Below, piece after piece: positions 6,091 through 10,021 of a stretch of DNA of 10,021 bases (within the stretch, counting starts at the first letter, position 1; each line of letters opens with the position of its first letter). The position numbers and the translations under genes were made by a program. Source of the stretch: Actinomycetes bacterium (lineage in GTDB: Bacteria; Actinomycetota; Acidimicrobiia; Spongiisociales; UBA4744); assembly GCA_024641205.1 (NCBI GenBank), contig JAHEDM010000058.1, forward strand, positions 1-10,021. The letters are read 5' to 3'. The notes under the pieces were generated by a model that did no database searches, was not told where the DNA came from, and worked only from the letters and a program-made list of their open reading frames with translations.

Positions 6091-7578
6091 ATGACCACCA
6101 CGTTCGCCCATTTGGGCATACCCGAACCGCTCGTCCGGACGCTCGCCAAGGGCGGCATCGTCGAGCCCTTCCCAGTCCAAGCAGCCACTATTCCTGATGC
6201 CCTCGCCGGTCGGGACATTTCCGGCAAGGCCCCGACCGGGTCGGGCAAGACCCTCGCCTTCGGCCTTCCGTTGCTCGTGCGGGTAGCCAAAGCCAACCGC
6301 CATCAACCCCGGGCCTTGATCCTGGCTCCTACCCGCGAACTCGCCGAGCAGATCAAGCGTGAGTTGACCCCGTTGGCCCAGGCCACCGGGCGTTACGTGC
6401 TTGCGGTCTACGGCGGCGTGGGTTACGGCCCCCAGAAGGGTGCACTACGTAAAGGTGTCGACGTCCTGGTGGCTACCCCGGGAAGACTCGAAGACCTCAT
6501 CCAGCAGAGGTCCGTTGACCTGAGCCAGGTCGACATCGTCGTGGTCGACGAAGCCGACCGGATGGCCGACATGGGATTCCTGCCGGCGGTACGAAGGATT
6601 CTCGACGGCACGGCGAAGCGGCGCCAGACCATGCTCTTTTCGGCAACCCTCGACGGCGACATCGCTGTCTTGAGCCGGGATTATCAGCACGACCCCGTCC
6701 GGCATGAAGCCGGGACGGTTGAACCGGAATCCGTCGACGCCCGGCACCTTTTCTGGCTGGTCCAACATCACGACCGGGTTCGGCACACCGCCGACCTGAT
6801 TGAGGCGGCAGGAAGATCTATCGTGTTCACTCGCACTCGCCACGGGGCCGACCGTCTCGCCAAGCAACTCGCCGGGCTCGATGTTGGGGCAGTTGCCATG
6901 CACGGCGGCCGTTCCCAGAGCCAGCGCAACAGGGCGCTGCAGGAGTTTGCGTCCGGTCGCGCCCAGGCTTTGGTCGCTACCGATGTCGCCGCTCGAGGTA
7001 TCCACATCGACGCAGTCGCCTCCGTGATTCACTTCGATCCGCCGGCCGACTCCAAGGACTACCTCCATCGGTCGGGTCGCACGGCCCGGGCCGGTGCCAC
7101 CGGCACAGTCGTCAGTCTCGTGACCGGGGCTCAGCAGCGAGATGTCCGACGGATGCAGAAGGATCTCGACCTCCGCGTGCCGATCGAGGCTCCCCGCCTC
7201 GATGCGATCCACAACGGTGGACACCGGATGGGCGACCCGGCTCCCCAGCGGCCCCGGCGAGACGCTGCGCCAACGCGGCCGGCCGACCGCTCCGAGAGGC
7301 CACCGCGCCATGCGACCAACAACGACAACAGTGTTTACGTGTCCAATCTGCCGTGGGATGCCACAAGCGACGACGTCCGCGAGCTCTTCGGGCGCTACGG
7401 CAATGTGCACGAGACCACCATCATCACCGACCGGCGAACCGGACGGTCCAAGGGTTTCGGTTTCGTGGACATGCCCCGGCCGGAGGCCGAGACCGCCATC
7501 GAGGCACTCCACGGGTCGATGCTGAACGGCCGGGATCTCACCGTCCGCTTCGCCCGGCCCCGCCAATTCAACAGCTGA
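6091..7578 (+). CDS. DEAD-box RNA helicase with C-terminal RRM domain
   Basis: This is a 495-residue ATP-dependent RNA helicase. RecA domain 1 carries the Q motif (F5 and Q30), Walker A APTGSGKT (47-54), PTREL (80-84), TPGR (129-132), DEAD (153-156) and SAT (184-186). RecA domain 2 carries VFTRTR near 245, ATDVAARG (296-303) and HRSGRTARAG (326-335). All catalytic motifs are intact. An Arg/Pro-rich linker of about 35 residues leads to a canonical RRM at about 414-492, with RNP2 VYVSNL (415-420) and RNP1 KGFGFVDM (454-461). That RRM resembles cyanobacterial Rbp and eukaryotic RRMs more than the divergent DbpA/CsdA tail domain. Likely roles are ribosome assembly, mRNA unwinding or cold adaptation. 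The downstream VOC gene follows after 13 bases. Confidence 0.95.
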   Translation: MTTTFAHLGIPEPLVRTLAKGGIVEPFPVQAATIPDALAGRDISGKAPTGSGKTLAFGLPLLVRVAKANRHQPRALILAPTRELAEQIKRELTPLAQATGRYVLAVYGGVGYGPQKGALRKGVDVLVATPGRLEDLIQQRSVDLSQVDIVVVDEADRMADMGFLPAVRRILDGTAKRRQTMLFSATLDGDIAVLSRDYQHDPVRHEAGTVEPESVDARHLFWLVQHHDRVRHTADLIEAAGRSIVFTRTRHGADRLAKQLAGLDVGAVAMHGGRSQSQRNRALQEFASGRAQALVATDVAARGIHIDAVASVIHFDPPADSKDYLHRSGRTARAGATGTVVSLVTGAQQRDVRRMQKDLDLRVPIEAPRLDAIHNGGHRMGDPAPQRPRRDAAPTRPADRSERPPRHATNNDNSVYVSNLPWDATSDDVRELFGRYGNVHETTIITDRRTGRSKGFGFVDMPRPEAETAIEALHGSMLNGRDLTVRFARPRQFNS

Positions 7579-7591
7579 GCCCTGCCAAGTG

Positions 7592-7993
7592 ATGGCCGAC
7601 TTCCCAACCGAGGAAATGGCTGTCACCCACCTGTTGGTGGTGGGTGATATTGACCGCTCGCGGGACTGGTACCGGGACGTACTCGGCGCCGAGATCTATC
7701 GCGAGTACGGCGGGACCTCGGTGGTGCTCAGTTTCGCCGGCGCTTGGCTGCTACTCGTGACAGCCGGAGGCCCAACCGCAGACAAACCCGACGTATCGAT
7801 GACGGCCCCCGACGATCCTTCGACGGTGCATCATTCGTTCACCATCCGGGTCCCGGACTGCCGGTCGGCCTACTCAACGCTGGTGGCACGGGGCGCCGAT
7901 TTCTTAACCCCGCCCTACGACTGGGGCGCCGAAGTACGGTGCTTCTTCCGCGACCCGGACGGTCACCTGTTCGAGATCAGTCAGGCTGGATAG
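7592..7993 (+). CDS. VOC-family (glyoxalase/bleomycin-resistance fold) protein
   Basis: At 133 residues it is the usual size for a single VOC chain made of two beta-alpha-beta-beta-beta modules. Module one begins with THLLVVGDIDRSRDWYRDVLG (H13 is a likely metal ligand). Module two begins at HHSFTIRVPD (H80/H81) and ends with FFRDPDGHLFEISQ, where E128 is the expected last metal ligand. Members include lyases, dioxygenases and resistance proteins; the sequence does not say which. The start is uncertain: ATG at 7592 with a GTG just before it at 7589, or ATG at 7616 preceded too closely by GAGG. Lying 13 bases after the helicase stop, it is probably co-transcribed and translationally coupled. 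Confidence 0.85.
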   Translation: MADFPTEEMAVTHLLVVGDIDRSRDWYRDVLGAEIYREYGGTSVVLSFAGAWLLLVTAGGPTADKPDVSMTAPDDPSTVHHSFTIRVPDCRSAYSTLVARGADFLTPPYDWGAEVRCFFRDPDGHLFEISQAG

Positions 7994-8015
7994 CCGGCCG
8001 GGCGAGATCCGACAA

Positions 8016-9479
8016 TCAGTTGTAGTGGCGGACGTCGTCCCAGATATCGGCCAGCTGGCCTTCGGGGGCCATGCAGAGGTAAAGCGGCAAGCCCGCCTCT
8101 TCGTTCTCGACCCCGTAGGGATTGGTGATCGTGTCCGCTTGAACGGTGGTGGGACAGATGCGGTCGAGGACGTCGCCGATCTGCCCGATGCCGATGACCG
8201 GCCCGTGGCGGTCGGGCGGGCCCCATAGCCAATAGTTGTTGTGCCCGCTCACCGCAGACGGCAGGCCGACGTCTGGTCCCAGAACGTCGATGGCGCCGGC
8301 CTCACCGTAGGATCCGGTGAAGATCGCCACGTCATCTCGTTGGTCGGCCGGAATCGTTTCGTATATCGCGACGACCTGGTCGATCAGCTCGGGCCAACCG
8401 ACCGTCTCACCGAGCTCACCCGTAACGTCCACGGTCGACAGGGTCGTCGGTGGAAGCAGGGGGAGGGTGATGAACAGCCCAATGAAGACTCCCAGGCTGG
8501 TGGTCCCGATCATCACCCGCCGTCTCCTTCCCTCGAGACCCTCGAACCAGAGTGCCCCGGCCGCCAGCAGCGCCGAGTACAGGGGGGCGACGTAGTACGA
8601 CTTGCCTCCGGTGACGAGAAAGAACACAAAAAGCAGGACGAACGTGATTCCGATGGGGCGCCACCGGTCGAGCGAGGCAGAACGAAGGAGCCGCCACAGT
8701 CCGATGGCGGCCGGAACTGCGAGGACGATCGAAAGGAGGCCGATTTGCTCCAACACGAAAGCGATCGGTCCGTCGCTGCGCCCCGCCAGGGCACTCGCCA
8801 TCTCGAGCTGTGGCAGGTCGTTGGCTATCTGCCAGATGATGTTGGGAAGCGCAATCAATGCTGCGATGCCGACCCCGATCCACGGCCATATCCCGGCCAG
8901 AAGTCTGCGCTGTTGCGTGACGAGGAGCGCCATCAGTATTGCAACGGCGAACAGACCCATGAGGTGTTTGTTCTGAAGACCGACCCCGACGACCAACCCA
9001 AGAGCCAGCCACCAGCGGGAGTCGTCACCGCCGAGCAACCGCACCAGGATCCAGGTGGCAAGCGTCCAGAGAAAGTAGTCGAAGGCAGCCGTGCTGAAGA
9101 GATGCCCGACGCCGAGCGCGACGCCTGCTCCGCCCGCCGTAACCGCGGCGTAGAGCTGCGCCCGGGAGCCGCCCCCGAATCGTCGAGCCATACCAGCGGC
9201 CAGTACCGCAACGCCACCGATCGCCAGCGCCGGGAGAATCCGCAAGACGATAGGTGACGTCCCGCCGAGCGTTTCCACCACCCGGGCGATCAGCGGAGTG
9301 AGGGGCGGCTGATCGACAAATCCCCAGTCGAGCCGCCTGCCTGCGACCAGGAAGTACAACTCGTCGCGGTGGAAGCCGTATCTCCCCGCCATCAACAACA
9401 GCAGAACGACCAGGCAAGCGGCGGTTATCAAAACCGGGCGCTCCGGCCGGCCCGTCCCGGAGGGTTCCGACGAGTTCAT
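8016..9479 (-). CDS. GT-C fold (PMT/ArnT-like) membrane glycosyltransferase
   Basis: This 487-residue polytopic membrane protein has a first helix at about 15-32. A large first loop follows with the acidic catalytic motif HRDELYF (D39, E40) and VDQPPL (D56), as in dolichyl/undecaprenyl-phosphate-sugar transferases of the PMT_2 group. Further helices run to about residue 342. The family pattern GLQNKHLMG (167-175) is present, as is GGKSYYVAPLYSALLAAGA (291-309). The last 140 residues form a soluble, probably extracytoplasmic domain. Such enzymes move a sugar from a polyprenyl-phosphate carrier to a lipid, glycan or protein outside the membrane; the acceptor is unknown. The ATG overlaps the upstream hydrolase stop by 4 bases and has no good ribosome site of its own, so translation is probably coupled. 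The gene converges with the VOC gene across a 22-base gap. Confidence 0.88.
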   Translation of the reverse strand: MNSSEPSGTGRPERPVLITAACLVVLLLLMAGRYGFHRDELYFLVAGRRLDWGFVDQPPLTPLIARVVETLGGTSPIVLRILPALAIGGVAVLAAGMARRFGGGSRAQLYAAVTAGGAGVALGVGHLFSTAAFDYFLWTLATWILVRLLGGDDSRWWLALGLVVGVGLQNKHLMGLFAVAILMALLVTQQRRLLAGIWPWIGVGIAALIALPNIIWQIANDLPQLEMASALAGRSDGPIAFVLEQIGLLSIVLAVPAAIGLWRLLRSASLDRWRPIGITFVLLFVFFLVTGGKSYYVAPLYSALLAAGALWFEGLEGRRRRVMIGTTSLGVFIGLFITLPLLPPTTLSTVDVTGELGETVGWPELIDQVVAIYETIPADQRDDVAIFTGSYGEAGAIDVLGPDVGLPSAVSGHNNYWLWGPPDRHGPVIGIGQIGDVLDRICPTTVQADTITNPYGVENEEAGLPLYLCMAPEGQLADIWDDVRHYN

Positions 9480-10021
9480 GTTTCGATCTGAAGATGGCGG
9501 TCCAGGTAGTCGATGACCCGGCGAATGGCGGCCTCCTGGGTCTCGTCGACCCGGTAGGCCCCGTCGGCGTCACGGCTTGGGAAGATGTACCCGTGCTGAG
9601 GGTGGTCGTAGGACACCCATTCCACGTCTTTGCCCGCTTCTTCGAGCAGCTCGTACGTAGTGCGGAATATCCCCTGCAGGTCATCGGTCTCCCTGCCCAT
9701 GACGAGGATCGGGGTTCGTATGGAGCTGATCCGCTCCAACGCAAGGGCGGTGTCGATCCGGCCCCTCACCTTGGCAACCTCAACCATCCTCATGTCTTCG
9801 ACCTTGCGAAGCCGGGTCTCCTGGTCGAGAGGAGCCGTCTCGTCGGGGGTCAGGGCAAGGAACTCGTGGGAGGCCGGTTCGGCGGCCACTCCCACCGCCG
9901 CGCCGTGGTACTCGGAGGTGATCTTGAGCACCATCTCACCGCCGTGGCTCATGCCGATGAGACCCACCCGGTTTTCGTCAACGTAGGGAAGTGTCTTTAC
10001 ATGCTCAACGACGGCGATCTC
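9476..10021 (-). CDS. Alpha/beta hydrolase, dienelactone/S9-peptidase-like (partial)
   Basis: The C-terminal 181 residues are present; the N-terminus lies beyond the right edge. The frame is open to the last base of the window. The visible fragment begins EIAVVEHVKTLPYVDENRVG and reaches the nucleophile elbow GMSHGG (serine at fragment residue 25). The acid is probably D113 or D114 (LVMGRETDD) and the histidine H143 (DHPQHGYIF), so the catalytic triad order is that of the family. The region between about 45 and 100 is a cap-like helical insert rich in charged residues. The family includes dienelactone hydrolases, esterases and prolyl-oligopeptidase-type peptidases; the substrate cannot be told. 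The stop overlaps the glycosyltransferase start (ATGA), indicating an operon. Confidence 0.85.
   Translation of the reverse strand, partial: EIAVVEHVKTLPYVDENRVGLIGMSHGGEMVLKITSEYHGAAVGVAAEPASHEFLALTPDETAPLDQETRLRKVEDMRMVEVAKVRGRIDTALALERISSIRTPILVMGRETDDLQGIFRTTYELLEEAGKDVEWVSYDHPQHGYIFPSRDADGAYRVDETQEAAIRRVIDYLDRHLQIET

Noticed and set aside
6445..7626. A 393-codon minus-strand frame opposite the helicase
   Set aside because: The plus strand encodes intact DEAD-box and RRM motifs; the antisense product has no features of its own.
7988..8010. Imperfect hairpin between the convergent VOC and glycosyltransferase genes
   Set aside because: The stem is broken by mismatches, overlaps the VOC stop codon and has no U-run on either strand, so I do not call a terminator.
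8241..9257. A 338-codon plus-strand frame opposite the glycosyltransferase
   Set aside because: Its product is highly charged with no motifs, the expected complement of a hydrophobic membrane protein gene.
1..10021. CRISPR array, tRNA or rRNA genes, insertion sequence, phage or defence island
   Set aside because: No regularly spaced repeats, cloverleaf or ribosomal sequence, transposase motifs or terminal inverted repeats were seen; nearly all the sequence is explained by metabolic and housekeeping genes.

Overview
The window is high-GC bacterial DNA with tightly packed genes, GTG as well as ATG starts, and strong GGAGG-type ribosome sites. The gene content and promoter style suggest an actinobacterium, perhaps of the Acidimicrobiia type. 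This is an inference: no ribosomal RNA or other phylogenetic marker is present.

Left part (1-5174, all on the minus strand). The window opens with the N-terminal third of an FAD-dependent oxidoreductase of the COG2907 type (1-361). About 450 bases without a firm gene follow; they hold a possible 37-codon membrane peptide with a strong ribosome site, a hairpin, and an 11-bp direct repeat spaced by 22 bp. The dominant unit is a four-gene operon (814-5174), read right to left: the gamma subunit of a pyruvate/2-oxoacid:ferredoxin oxidoreductase, a fused NAD(P)H-FAD oxidoreductase/dicluster ferredoxin, the alpha subunit and the beta subunit. All three junctions overlap by 4 to 8 bases. No separate delta ferredoxin is present; its place is taken by a GltD-like flavoprotein that carries two [4Fe-4S] sites at its C-terminus. 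The simplest reading is a CoA-dependent 2-oxoacid oxidoreductase that passes electrons to NADP+ (or runs in reverse as an NADPH-driven carboxylating enzyme) without a free ferredoxin.

Middle part (5175-7993). An intergenic stretch with an 11-bp tandem repeat is followed by a small two-helix membrane protein on the minus strand (5525-5773). A divergent plus-strand unit comes next: a DEAD-box RNA helicase carrying a canonical C-terminal RRM domain (6091-7578), then a VOC/glyoxalase-fold protein 13 bases downstream (7592-7993). The helicase has a leader of about 180 bases or more, which includes a perfect 14-bp palindrome inside a larger inverted repeat.

Right part (8016-10021, minus strand). 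A partial alpha/beta hydrolase, whose N-terminus lies outside the window, overlaps by 4 bases the start of a GT-C membrane glycosyltransferase, so the two are probably co-transcribed. No RNA genes, insertion sequences, CRISPR arrays or phage genes were seen. The points most worth a second look are the NAD(P)-coupled 2-oxoacid oxidoreductase operon and the helicase-RRM fusion.
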